Source: Streptomyces shenzhenensis (GTDB lineage Bacteria; Actinomycetota; Actinomycetes; Streptomycetales; Streptomycetaceae). From it: 64,000 nt of DNA. Where the stretch lies: assembly GCF_003688995.1 (NCBI RefSeq), contig NZ_PENI01000022.1, positions 62,001 to 126,000 of the forward strand, given 5' to 3'. Position 1 is the first letter of the stretch. Each line of letters begins with the position of its first letter. This document shows positions 7,807 to 16,421 of the stretch, in pieces. A program made the position numbers and the translations under genes. Under the pieces are notes generated by a model. The model made no database searches and had not been told where the DNA came from. It saw nothing but the letters and a program-made list of their open reading frames with translations.

Positions 7807-9126
7807 TCAAGCGGGGAACGCGCGGGCCGTCCAACTCGGGCTCAGGCTGATGTGCTTGATGGTGCGGCGGTGGTGGGTGTACGCGATGTGCAGCGCACCG
7901 TCCGGGGTCTGGGCCAGGGTCGGATAGGACAGCTCGCGGTTGAGGCCGTCGCGGGAGTTGTTGGTGAGGCAGTGGCCGTCGCCGGTCTCCAGGTCGTGGC
8001 GCAGCGGCCAGGTGTGCCCGCCGTCGGTGGAGACGGCGAGGCTGAGCGGGGCCCGCGGGGCGCCCCAGAAGGCGTCGCCCGAAGGCGCCGCGGCCGGTCC
8101 CTCGCTCCCGCCCTCGTTCAGGTCCCCGTCGTCGATGTCGTCGTAGAGCGAGACACGACGCTCGACGGCGTCCGCCGCACTGCTGTGGTTGTACGTGAGC
8201 GCCAGCCGCCCGTCGGCCAGTACGGCGTACTGGACCGAGGAGTTGTTGTTCGGCAGCTCCGTCGGCTCGGGCACGGTCCAGGTCTCACCGCCGTCGTACG
8301 ACGTGCTGCGGTGCACGGCGTCGGCGCGCCGGCTGCGGAAGAGGGCGAGCAGGGAACCGTCCGGCAGCCGGCGGATGTTCATGTGGACGAGTCCGGTGGA
8401 GCCCGGCACCGGCCGCTCGTGCCAGGTCCGCCCGCCGTCGTCGCTGATCAGCACGGCGCTGGTGTCACGGTCACCGGTCCAGGGCGTTCCCGGCGGGGTG
8501 GTGCAGTGGAAGACGGGCAGCAGCAGCCGTCCGCTCCCGGGGAGTTCGACGACGGGCTGGCGGACGAAGACGCCGCCCTCGAAGAGGGTGCGCGGGGGTC
8601 CCCAGGTCGCGCCGTCGTCGTTGCTGACGCGCAGCCGGACCTCGGCGGTCTCCTGCCGGCCGCCGAGCTGGGCGGTGTGCAGCAGCCACAGCTCACCGGA
8701 CGGGGCAGCGAAGAGGAGCGGGTTCTGTTCGGAGCGCGTGGGGTCGTCGGAGAGCCGCACCGGGGTGGACCAGGTGTCCGCTCCCGGGGCCAGCCGGGAG
8801 AACCACACCGAGATGTCGGCGACGCCTTCCAGCGTGCCGGCGAACCATACGCAGCCGAGGTCGCCGCCGGGCAGCACGGCGAGGTTGGCGGCGTGGTTCT
8901 GCACGGCGGGCGCGGCCAGGTGGGCTTCGGCGCGGCCGGGCCGGCCGGGGGCGGGGCGCAGGACGCCGTCGGCGGCGCCGGAATCGGCGGGGCGGGGCCG
9001 CGACACGTCGGTTCCGGGCTCCGCACCGCCGTGCCGCTCCCCCGCCGGGGCGGAACGGGAAGCGCCCGCGCGATCCGGGTCCGGCGCCGGGCTGCCGGAG
9101 TCCGCCCGCTGTGCGCCGGTCCTCAT
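7807..9126 (-). CDS. Sialidase-family (BNR/Asp-box) protein, apparently cytoplasmic
   Basis: This 439-residue six-bladed propeller protein has four Asp boxes of the form S-x-D-x-G-x-T-W (SNDDGATWG, SDDGGRTWH, SYDGGETWT, STDGGHTWP). The family includes exo-sialidases and uncharacterised glycosidases. The first 55 residues are disordered and charged; no signal peptide or membrane segment is visible, unlike secreted sialidases. It is the last gene of the ABC importer operon, overlapping the aldolase stop by four bases. It may therefore act on an imported, modified sugar acid inside the cell (inference). Sialic acid itself is unproven as substrate, since no NanA- or NanE-like genes are present. 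Confidence 0.85.
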   Translation of the reverse strand: MRTGAQRADSGSPAPDPDRAGASRSAPAGERHGGAEPGTDVSRPRPADSGAADGVLRPAPGRPGRAEAHLAAPAVQNHAANLAVLPGGDLGCVWFAGTLEGVADISVWFSRLAPGADTWSTPVRLSDDPTRSEQNPLLFAAPSGELWLLHTAQLGGRQETAEVRLRVSNDDGATWGPPRTLFEGGVFVRQPVVELPGSGRLLLPVFHCTTPPGTPWTGDRDTSAVLISDDGGRTWHERPVPGSTGLVHMNIRRLPDGSLLALFRSRRADAVHRSTSYDGGETWTVPEPTELPNNNSSVQYAVLADGRLALTYNHSSAADAVERRVSLYDDIDDGDLNEGGSEGPAAAPSGDAFWGAPRAPLSLAVSTDGGHTWPLRHDLETGDGHCLTNNSRDGLNRELSYPTLAQTPDGALHIAYTHHRRTIKHISLSPSWTARAFPA

Positions 9127-9917
9127 CGGCTGCTCTCCGTCGCACGTGCCGCGGCCAGATGTGCTGCCGCCGCCTGCTGCAGATGGACCAGGTCGCTGGA
9201 GACGGTCGCGAAGGTGAAGCCCTCGGCGAGCCGCCTGGCGGCGCTCGCGCCGTCCGCGTTGTGGATGCCCGCCGCGATGCCCGCCGCTGCCGCCGTCTCC
9301 CGCACCGTCACCAGCGCGGCCTCGAACTGCGGGGTCACCGCCGAATCCGTGGAGGTGGCGCCGCCGATCGCGATGCGCAGGTCGGAAGGGCCGATGTAGA
9401 CGCCGTCGAGGCCCTCGGTGGCGCAGATCTCGGCGACGTTGGCGAGCCCTTCCGCGGTCTCGATCATCGCGAGGACCACGGTCTGCTCATGGACCTCGGC
9501 CGGGTCGGGGCCGATCCGCAGCCCGGAGCGCATCGGCCCGTACGAGCGGCGGCCCAGCGGCGGGTAGCGTACGGCGGCGACCGCGTCGGCCGCGTCCTGG
9601 GCGGTGTCGACGAGCGGGACGATCACTCCGGCCGCGCCCGCGTCGAGGGCCTTGCCGATCGGTGAGGGGTCGTTGGCCTCGACGCGCACCAGGCCGACCG
9701 CCGTCGACCCCTTGGTGTCGATCGCGGTGAGGGAGGCGAGGACACCCGAGTACTCGATGAGGCCGTGCTGCGCGTCGAGGGCGACGTAGTCGTAGCCGAG
9801 ACGGGCGATCCGTTCGGTGGAGACCGGTGAGTCGAGGACGGACCAGTAGCCGACGAGCTGTTCGCGGGCGCGCAGCGCGGCGGCGAAGGCGGCGGGCGTA
9901 CCGGGTGCGGCGGTCAT
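9123..9917 (-). CDS. HpcH/HpaI-family class II aldolase
   Basis: This 264-residue TIM barrel carries family signatures: LDAQHGLIEY (with the catalytic His region), GAAGVIVPLVDTAQDA, MIETAEGLANV (metal-binding Glu) and GPSDL (metal-binding Asp). Members cleave 2-keto-3-deoxy sugar acids to pyruvate and an aldehyde using a divalent metal. It lies 83 bases after the aldo/keto reductase and overlaps the sialidase-like gene. Together with the kinase/PdxA2 gene it points to sugar-acid catabolism. Confidence 0.9.
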   Translation of the reverse strand: MTAAPGTPAAFAAALRAREQLVGYWSVLDSPVSTERIARLGYDYVALDAQHGLIEYSGVLASLTAIDTKGSTAVGLVRVEANDPSPIGKALDAGAAGVIVPLVDTAQDAADAVAAVRYPPLGRRSYGPMRSGLRIGPDPAEVHEQTVVLAMIETAEGLANVAEICATEGLDGVYIGPSDLRIAIGGATSTDSAVTPQFEAALVTVRETAAAAGIAAGIHNADGASAARRLAEGFTFATVSSDLVHLQQAAAAHLAAARATESSR

Positions 9918-10000
9918 GGGAGAGGGCTCCTTCCGGACGGGGTCAGGGGCGTGGTCGCGGGTCCTGGGCAGGGAGTCCGGGACGGGTTCGGGGGACGGGG

Positions 10001-10981
10001 TCAGCGATTGTAGGCGGGCATCGGACCGCGCAGTCGCGCGCCGACCTCGTCACAGGCCGCGGTCACGTCGGCAGGCAGCGGACCGGCCTGGGCGGCGGCG
10101 ATGTTGGCGAGCAGATGTGCGGTCCGGGAACCGCCGAGCAGCAGTGCGTCCGTGGAGGGCCGGTCCAGGAGCCAGCGCAGCGCGAGTTCGGTGAGCGGGA
10201 TGCCCGCGCCGTCGGCGACGCCTGCGAGTTGCTCGACGGCCGTGAACAGCCGCTCGTCCCAGTACCGCTGCCGGTACATGGCGGCCAGCCGCGAGTCGCC
10301 GAACCGGCCGTGCCCGGGGGTCTCACCGAAGTGGTGACGTCCTGTCAGCAGGCCGCCGCCGAGCGGGTTGTAGACCATGGTGCGCAGTCCGCTGACGGCG
10401 GCGTACTCCGCGTACTCCTCCTCCATGCGGCGGGCGAGGAGGTTGTGCAGCTGCTGGGCGACAACAGGGCGCGGAGCGCCCATGTCGTCGGCGGTGCGGA
10501 CGAGTTCGGAGATCTGCCAGGCTGCGTAGTTGGAGACGCCGAGTGCGCGGATCTTCCCCTCGGCGGCGAACTCGGCGACGGCGCCGAGGGTTTCGGCGAG
10601 CGGGGTCGAGCGGTCGGGCTGGTGGAGGTAGAAGAGGTCGACGTGGTCGGTGCCGAGCCGCTTGAGGCTGCCTTCCAGGGCGGCGCGCAGTCCGGCGGCG
10701 GACAGCGGGGCGTGCTCTCCCTGGTCGGGGTGGGGGATGCCGGCCTTGGTGGCCAGCACGATCCGGTCGCGGCGGCCCGGCAGCAGTTCGCCGAGCAGGC
10801 GTTCGCTCTCGCCGCCCGCGTAGCCGTTGGCGGTGTCGACACCGGTAAGACCCGCGTCCAGGGCCGCGTCGAGCATGGCCGCGGCGCCCTCGCGGTCGAC
10901 GGTGTCGCCGAACGTCATGGTGCCGAGGACCAGTCGGGAGAGCGGCACGGGGATGTTCGGCAGGTCGATGCCGGTGGTCAC
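10001..10981 (-). CDS. Aldo/keto reductase
   Basis: This 326-residue NADPH-type reductase or dehydrogenase barrel starts with LSRLVLGTMTFGD. It has the catalytic Asp/Tyr segment VDTANGYAGGESE, the Lys in LATKAG and the His region DLFYLHQPD. A cofactor-binding GGSRTAHLLAN lies near the C-terminus. The GTG at 10981 overlaps the stop of the ATPase gene (GTGA). It probably interconverts a sugar or sugar acid between keto and hydroxy forms. Confidence 0.9.
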   Translation of the reverse strand: MTTGIDLPNIPVPLSRLVLGTMTFGDTVDREGAAAMLDAALDAGLTGVDTANGYAGGESERLLGELLPGRRDRIVLATKAGIPHPDQGEHAPLSAAGLRAALEGSLKRLGTDHVDLFYLHQPDRSTPLAETLGAVAEFAAEGKIRALGVSNYAAWQISELVRTADDMGAPRPVVAQQLHNLLARRMEEEYAEYAAVSGLRTMVYNPLGGGLLTGRHHFGETPGHGRFGDSRLAAMYRQRYWDERLFTAVEQLAGVADGAGIPLTELALRWLLDRPSTDALLLGGSRTAHLLANIAAAQAGPLPADVTAACDEVGARLRGPMPAYNR

Positions 10982-11904
10982 GAGGGGATTCCTTCTGTTG
11001 CGGAGGCGACGGCGGACAGGGCAGCGGCCACGGGGGTGACCAGCCGGCGGGGTTTCACGCCCTGGATGACGGTGGGGTCGAGGGCGGCGCGGCGCAGGGC
11101 ACGTGTGTAGGGCTCGGCGGGTGAGGCGAGGACGGCGGCGGTCCTGCCGGTCTCGACGACGCGCCCGGCCCGCATGACCACCACGTCGGTGCTGATCTCG
11201 CGTACGACGCCCAGGTTGTGCGCGATGACGAGGTAGGCGATCCCGGTCTCGGCCTGCAACTCCTTCAGCAGGGTGAGAACTTGCGCCTGTACAGAGACGT
11301 CGAGGGCGCTGGTCGCCTCGTCGCAGACCAGGACATCGGGGCGGGAGGCGAGCGCGCGGGCGATGCCGATGCGCTGTCGCTGGCCGCCGGAGAAGTCGGC
11401 GGGGCGGCGGTCGAGAGCGGAGGACGGCAGGCCGACCTGGTCGATCAGCTCGGCGGCGCGGCGCGCCCGTTCGGCCCGGTCGGACACCCCGGCCAGGCGC
11501 AGCGGTTCGGCGACGATCTGCTGCGCGGTGAGATGCGGGTCGAGGGAGCCGTACGGGTCCTGGAAGACCATCTGCACCCGGCGCCGCAGCGGACGCAGCC
11601 TCCGCTCGGGCAGGCTCGCGATGTCGGTGCCGTCCAGGACGATGCGGCCCGCCTGCGGTTTCAGCAGCCGTACCAGCGCGCGTGCCAGGGTCGACTTGCC
11701 GCAGCCGGACTCCCCGACGACGGCGAGGCAGCCGCCGCGCGCCAGCCGGAGGCTCACCCGGTCGACGGCGCGGAACGGCCCGTCCGCGGTGGGGTACTCG
11801 ACCACCAGGTCCTCGACGGACAGCAGCGGGTGTCCGGTGGCCGGGGGCGGCCCGTCCGGGGCGGGAGACGTCCGGCCGTCGGCCGGGCGCGGGTGGTCGG
11901 TCAT
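10978..11904 (-). CDS. Oligopeptide-type ABC transporter ATPase (OppF/DppF-like)
   Basis: This 308-residue ATPase has Walker A GESGCGKST, Q-loop FQDPYGSLDP, signature FSGGQRQR, Walker B LVCDEATSALD and H-loop IAHNLG. The first 25 residues are a proline-rich extension. The second ATPase is encoded just upstream with a 4-base overlap, as usual for Opp/Dpp systems. The C-terminal extension after PYTRALRRAA is shorter than the usual Cys-rich oligopeptide domain. Confidence 0.94.
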   Translation of the reverse strand: MTDHPRPADGRTSPAPDGPPPATGHPLLSVEDLVVEYPTADGPFRAVDRVSLRLARGGCLAVVGESGCGKSTLARALVRLLKPQAGRIVLDGTDIASLPERRLRPLRRRVQMVFQDPYGSLDPHLTAQQIVAEPLRLAGVSDRAERARRAAELIDQVGLPSSALDRRPADFSGGQRQRIGIARALASRPDVLVCDEATSALDVSVQAQVLTLLKELQAETGIAYLVIAHNLGVVREISTDVVVMRAGRVVETGRTAAVLASPAEPYTRALRRAALDPTVIQGVKPRRLVTPVAAALSAVASATEGIPS

Positions 11905-12743
11905 GAGGCTGCTCCCTGTCTGACGGGTTCGCCCTCGTCCCAGGCGCCCAACCGGGGGACGGCGGAGAGGAGTTCACGGGTGTACGGTGCGGCGGGCCGC
12001 GCGACGATCTGTTCGGCCGGGCCGGACTCCACGAACCGGCCGTCCTTCATGACGTGGATGCGGTCGGAGACGAGCCGCGCGACCCCCAGGTCATGGGTGA
12101 TCATCAGCATGCCGATGCCGGTGCGTTCCTGGAGCTCCATGAGCAGGTCGAGGATGCTCGCCTGGACGGTGGCGTCGAGCGCGGAGGTCGGCTCGTCGGC
12201 GACCAGGAGTTCGGGTTCGCCGGCCAGGGCGATGGCGATGAGGATGCGCTGGAGCATGCCGCCGGAGAACTGGTGCGGATAGGCCTTCCAGCGGGTCTCC
12301 GGCTTGGTGATGTGCACTTGGGCGAGGAGTTCCACTCCCCTGGCGCGGGCCTGGGTCCGGGACAGCTCCGGGTGGCGCAGCCGGAGCGCGTCGCCGAGTT
12401 GACGGCCGATGGTGTGCACCGGACTGAGCGCGGTCATGGGGTCCTGCGGGATGAGGGAGACCGTCCGGCCGCGTACGGCGTGGGCGACGCCCGGGTCGGC
12501 GACGACGTCCCGCCCGGCGATGCGGACGCTGCCCGACAGCACGGCGAGCCCGTCCGGCAGCAGGCGCAGGACGCCCATGGCGGTGGTGGACTTGCCGGAG
12601 CCCGACTCCCCGATGAGGGTGACGGTCTCGCCGCGGTGGACGGTGAAGCTCACCCCGTCGACGGCGCGTACGACGCCGCGCGCGGTGATGAGTTCGACCT
12701 GCAGATCGGTGACGTCGAGCAGCGGTGTGGTGTGCTCGGTCAT
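11901..12743 (-). CDS. Oligopeptide-type ABC transporter ATPase (OppD/DppD-like)
   Basis: This 280-residue ATPase has Walker A GESGSGKST, Q-loop IPQDPMTALSP, signature FSGGMLQR, Walker B LLVADEPTSALD and H-loop ITHDLG. It pairs with the OppF-like protein to drive the importer. Only 3 bases separate it from the upstream permease gene, so expression is coupled. Confidence 0.94.
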   Translation of the reverse strand: MTEHTTPLLDVTDLQVELITARGVVRAVDGVSFTVHRGETVTLIGESGSGKSTTAMGVLRLLPDGLAVLSGSVRIAGRDVVADPGVAHAVRGRTVSLIPQDPMTALSPVHTIGRQLGDALRLRHPELSRTQARARGVELLAQVHITKPETRWKAYPHQFSGGMLQRILIAIALAGEPELLVADEPTSALDATVQASILDLLMELQERTGIGMLMITHDLGVARLVSDRIHVMKDGRFVESGPAEQIVARPAAPYTRELLSAVPRLGAWDEGEPVRQGAAS

Positions 12744-12746
12744 GGT

Positions 12747-13643
12747 TCAGGCTCCCTTCCGGCGGCGGGTGCGGTCCCGCAGTGCGTCGCCCAGCAGGTT
12801 GACCCCGACCACCAGCAGGGCGATGACCAGGCCGGGCAGGGTGACCAGCCACCAGGAGGTGGTGAGGTATGCCTGGCCGTCGGAGATGATCCGCCCCCAG
12901 GTCGCGAACGGCCGCTGCGGTCCGGCGCCGAGGAAACTCAGCGCGCTCTCCAGCAGTACGGCCTGTGCCAGCAGGAGCAGGACGACCAGGCTGGCCGGGC
13001 GGACCACGTTGGGGATGACGTGGCGCACGAGCACCGTCCAGCCGCGCAGTCCGAGGACGCGGGCGGCGGCGACGTACGGTTTCTCCCGTTCGACCAGCAC
13101 GAGGGAGCGGGTCAGCCGGGCCACCTCCGGCCACTGGGCGACCGCTATCACGCAGGTGATGACGGTGACGGAGGGCCCGAACAGGGCGACCACGAGGAGC
13201 AGCATCATCAGCAGCGGCAGCGCCAGCTGGGCTTCCAGGAAGCGGGAGACGAGCGTGTCGATCCAGCCGCCGAAGAACCCGGCCGCCGACCCGGCGGCGA
13301 TGCCGATGATTCCGGAGACGAGGACGGCGAGGATGCCGACGGACAGCGACACCTGGCCGCCGTGCAGGACGCGGGAGAGCAGGTCGCGGCCGAGCTGGTC
13401 GGTGCCGAAGAGGTGGCCCTCGCTCAGTGGTGGCAGCCGGCGGCGGGACAGGTCCTGCTCGTTGGCGCCGGGCAGTGGCAGCAGTCCCGCGAGGGCCACC
13501 GGAAGCACGACGAGTGCCGTGCACACGGCACCGGCCCACAGTTTGACGCGGGCGCTGCGCTGCTGCCGGGTCGCGGTGGCGCGGGCCAGGTCACGGGCGG
13601 TGACGGCGCTGGGCCGCTCGGCAGGGACGACCGTGGTGGTCAT
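12747..13643 (-). CDS. Oligopeptide-type ABC transporter permease (OppC/DppC-like)
   Basis: This 298-residue permease has an N-terminal membrane helix (residues about 35-55), the OppC-type loop HLFGTDQLGRDLLSR and five further helices. The EAA-like coupling loop VAAARVLGLRGW contacts the ATPases. It forms the translocation channel with the OppB-like protein encoded immediately upstream (3-base gap). Confidence 0.93.
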   Translation of the reverse strand: MTTTVVPAERPSAVTARDLARATATRQQRSARVKLWAGAVCTALVVLPVALAGLLPLPGANEQDLSRRRLPPLSEGHLFGTDQLGRDLLSRVLHGGQVSLSVGILAVLVSGIIGIAAGSAAGFFGGWIDTLVSRFLEAQLALPLLMMLLLVVALFGPSVTVITCVIAVAQWPEVARLTRSLVLVEREKPYVAAARVLGLRGWTVLVRHVIPNVVRPASLVVLLLLAQAVLLESALSFLGAGPQRPFATWGRIISDGQAYLTTSWWLVTLPGLVIALLVVGVNLLGDALRDRTRRRKGA

Positions 13644-13646
13644 GGC

Positions 13647-14576
13647 TCAGGCCGCCTTTCCGAGACGCACCCGCGGGTCGAGCAGCGGGTAGGCGAGGTC
13701 GACGAGGAGTTGGACGAGGATGGCGAGGGTCGCGGTGACCAGGACGGTGGCCTGGATGAGCGGGTAGTCGCGGGTGGCGAGGGCGCGGACGACGAGGGAG
13801 CCGACGCCGGGCCAGCCGAAGACGACCTCGACCACCACGACGCCGTTGAGGAGGGCGGCGAAGCGGGTGCCGAGGGCGGTGAGCAGCGGCACGGCCGAGT
13901 TCCGCAGGCCGTAGCGCCAGGCCAGGGCCCGTTCGGCGACGCCGCGGGAGCGGGCCACCGTGGTGTACGGGGCGGCGAGTGCGGTGGTCATCTCACGGCG
14001 CACCAGCCGGGAGACGAGGGCGAGTTGGAGCACCGCCACGGTGACGGTGGGCAGGACAAGGCCGCTCCAGGAGGTGAACCCGGAGGCGGGCAGCACCGGC
14101 AGCAGCACGGCGAACACGGTCAGCAGCATCACGCCGGTCCAGAAGTCGGGCATCGACTGGCCTGCGATGGTCAGCACGTTGGCGCCCAGTTCCCGCTTGG
14201 TGTCGGCCCGGCGGGCCATCCAGACACCAAGCGGCACGGCGACCAGCGCCGTCACGGCGATGGCCGAGACCGCGAGGGTGATCGTGTACGGCATCCGGGA
14301 CATCACCACGTCGAAGGCGGGCGAGTGGAAGGAGTAGCTGGTGCCGAGGTTGCCGGTGAACAGGTCGCGCAGGAAGATCCCGTACTGGTTGACCAGCGGT
14401 TCGTCGAGGCCGAACTTGGCGCGGACGGCATCGAGATCGGCGCTGGTCGCGGTGGGCCCGGCGTAGGCGGCGGCCGGGTCGCCGGGGGCGAGTCGGACCA
14501 GCAGGAAGACGGTGGTCAGGGTGAGGAAGACGGTCAGCAGGCTCTGGCCGATGCGGCGGGCGAGATAGGTCAGCAC
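13647..14576 (-). CDS. Oligopeptide-type ABC transporter permease (OppB/DppB-like)
   Basis: This 309-residue permease begins with the family-typical MLTYLARRIGQSLLTVF. It has six membrane helices and a coupling loop around VARSRGVAERAL. The segment VRLAPGDPAAAYAGP is the OppB periplasmic signature. It is separated from the lipoprotein stop by 3 bases. Confidence 0.93.
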   Translation of the reverse strand: MLTYLARRIGQSLLTVFLTLTTVFLLVRLAPGDPAAAYAGPTATSADLDAVRAKFGLDEPLVNQYGIFLRDLFTGNLGTSYSFHSPAFDVVMSRMPYTITLAVSAIAVTALVAVPLGVWMARRADTKRELGANVLTIAGQSMPDFWTGVMLLTVFAVLLPVLPASGFTSWSGLVLPTVTVAVLQLALVSRLVRREMTTALAAPYTTVARSRGVAERALAWRYGLRNSAVPLLTALGTRFAALLNGVVVVEVVFGWPGVGSLVVRALATRDYPLIQATVLVTATLAILVQLLVDLAYPLLDPRVRLGKAA

Positions 14577-14579
14577 GGC

Positions 14580-16178
14580 TCAGCCCTCCAGCCGTACGGC
14601 GGACAGGTCGTAGGAGTTGATGGTCAGCAGCCGCAGGTCGTGGACGCGGTCGCGGCGGGCGAGCAGGGTCTTGGGGGCGAAGGCCCACAGGCTGGGCCAG
14701 GTGTCCCAGATGTCCCGCTGCACGGCGGCCAGTTGCTCGTTCCGCCGGGTGGTGTCGACCTCCATGGCGGCGGCCGACAGCGCGCGTTCGACGCGGGGAA
14801 CGATGTATCCCATGAAGGCGTCGCCGGTGCGGTCCTTCTCGGCCGTTCCGCCGTACATGCCCTGGAGCACGGTGAGGGCCTGTCCGGTGGGGCTGCCGTA
14901 GCCGTTGCCGATGACGTCCCAGTCACCGGCGCGGCCCTGACGCCATTTCAGGATGTCGCCGCCCGGCTCGAACTGCTGGAGCGAGGCGCGTACACCGACG
15001 GCCTGGAGCATGTCGATGACGGCTTCCATGACGGAGGTGTCGGCGGCGAACTCCCCCGACTCCCAGATGATTTTGATCCGCAGGTCGGATGCGCCGAGCG
15101 AGGCGAGGAGCGCCTTCGCCTTGCGTGGGTCGTAGGTGTACTCGCCGGCCAGCACCGCGCCTTCGAGGGCGAGCGGAACGACTCCCCCGGCCTCCTCGGC
15201 CGAGTCGGTGAGGACGTCCCGGATCAGCGCCTCACCGTCGATCGCGTAGGTGAGGGCCTCCCGTACCCGGGCGTCGGCGAGCGGATGCCCCTTGGGCTTG
15301 CGGAAGTTGTAGAAGAGCTGGCACATGCGTACGCCCGAGGTCTCCGCCACGGTGACGCCGGGCAGGCCGGTGAGCTGGTCGGCGGAGTCGGGGGTGAGGG
15401 TGTCGACGACGTCGATCTCGCCGCTGCGCAGGGCGATGACGCGGCTGGACTCCTCGGGCACGAACCGCACCCGGACGGTGTCGACGCGCGGGCGCGTTCC
15501 CCAGTACCTCGTATTACGGCCCAGGGTGTACTCGCCGGCCCCACTGTTTGCCTTCACCACCTGGTACGGGCCCGAGCCGAGGCCGCTCTGCAGTTCCTCG
15601 GGGCGGTTGGCGGCGGCCGGGGTGATGTGGATGTTCGCCATCAGCCGGTCGAGGACGGGCACCGGGTGCTGGGTGCGCAGCCGGAAGGTGCGCTCGCCGG
15701 TCGGCTCGACCGTGGGCAGCTCCGGGAAGAGGCCGAGCAGGAAGGAGCCGGTGACCTGGCCGTACATGCGCAGGGCCGTGGCGACGTCCTCGACGGTGAC
15801 CGGGCTGCCGTCCGAGTAGCAGACGCCGTCGCGCAGCCGCACCGACCAGGCGGTGGGCTCGGTCATCTCGAAGCGGTCGGCGAGGACGAGTTCCGGCCGC
15901 ATCCGGGGACCGATGCGGGTGAGGGCCTGGCGTACCGCCCGCTGCACGGTGACGGCCGCGTCGAACTGGTTGAGCTTGTTGTCCAGGCTGACCAGGGAGC
16001 GGTTCAGACCGAGGGTGAGGGTTCCGGGGCCGGGGGCTCCGGTGGGTCCCGCGCAGGCGGCCAGCGGGCCGAGGGCGATGCCCGCTCCGCCGAGGGCGCC
16101 CCAGCGCAGCAGGGTGCGGCGGCTGAGGGGCCCCCGCGGGGGGCTCTCGGAGGGTGCGCTGTGGGGAGTTGGGGTCAT
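14580..16178 (-). CDS. ABC transporter solute-binding protein, Tat-type lipoprotein (SBP family 5)
   Basis: This 532-residue binding protein has a leader with a twin-arginine motif (LSRRTLLRW) and a lipobox (LAAC) near residue 44, so it is probably exported folded and lipid-anchored. SBP_bac_5 landmarks follow: RLRDGVCYSDGSPVTVEDV and ADARVREALTYAIDGEAL. Family members bind peptides, oligosaccharides or other solutes. I chose the ATG at 16178 because it gives a proper leader. It is the first gene of the eight-gene operon to 7807, divergent from the kinase gene. Confidence 0.92.
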   Translation of the reverse strand: MTPTPHSAPSESPPRGPLSRRTLLRWGALGGAGIALGPLAACAGPTGAPGPGTLTLGLNRSLVSLDNKLNQFDAAVTVQRAVRQALTRIGPRMRPELVLADRFEMTEPTAWSVRLRDGVCYSDGSPVTVEDVATALRMYGQVTGSFLLGLFPELPTVEPTGERTFRLRTQHPVPVLDRLMANIHITPAAANRPEELQSGLGSGPYQVVKANSGAGEYTLGRNTRYWGTRPRVDTVRVRFVPEESSRVIALRSGEIDVVDTLTPDSADQLTGLPGVTVAETSGVRMCQLFYNFRKPKGHPLADARVREALTYAIDGEALIRDVLTDSAEEAGGVVPLALEGAVLAGEYTYDPRKAKALLASLGASDLRIKIIWESGEFAADTSVMEAVIDMLQAVGVRASLQQFEPGGDILKWRQGRAGDWDVIGNGYGSPTGQALTVLQGMYGGTAEKDRTGDAFMGYIVPRVERALSAAAMEVDTTRRNEQLAAVQRDIWDTWPSLWAFAPKTLLARRDRVHDLRLLTINSYDLSAVRLEG

Positions 16179-16324
16179 CGTCGACCTTCTCGCGTTCCGG
16201 GTGGCGACCGGCTCTGGCTGTTCTCGCCCGGACCGGTTGACGGTGGTCCGGCTGTCGTACCGCTCCGGTCGGGGAACCGGCCCGGTGGTGACGAACAGGT
16301 GTCGCGCCGGAAAAGGTGGCACGG

Positions 16325-16365
16325 TTGCGTAATTCGCGCAAGAGGTCTCGCGCAGATCGCGCAAG
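16325..16365. promoter_or_regulatory. Possible DeoR operators in the divergent intergenic region
   Basis: The 243-bp gap between the importer operon and the kinase gene holds three copies of TCGCGCAAG or a near copy (16334-16342, 16348-16356, 16357-16365). The inverted pair TTGCG/CGCAA (16325-16329, 16337-16341) overlaps the first. Repeats of this spacing fit binding of the nearby DeoR protein. I found no convincing -10/-35 pair here. Confidence 0.35.
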
Positions 16366-16421
16366 CCATGTCATCATCGGTGCCCGAGGCCGCCCGTCCG
16401 GGCCGGCCCGAGGAGGTATCC

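Noticed and set aside
12054..16421. Very long open frame on the plus strand ahead of the kinase gene
   Set aside because: It is antisense to five well-supported importer genes. High GC in third positions removes stops from the opposite frame. The translation is repetitive and has no domain.
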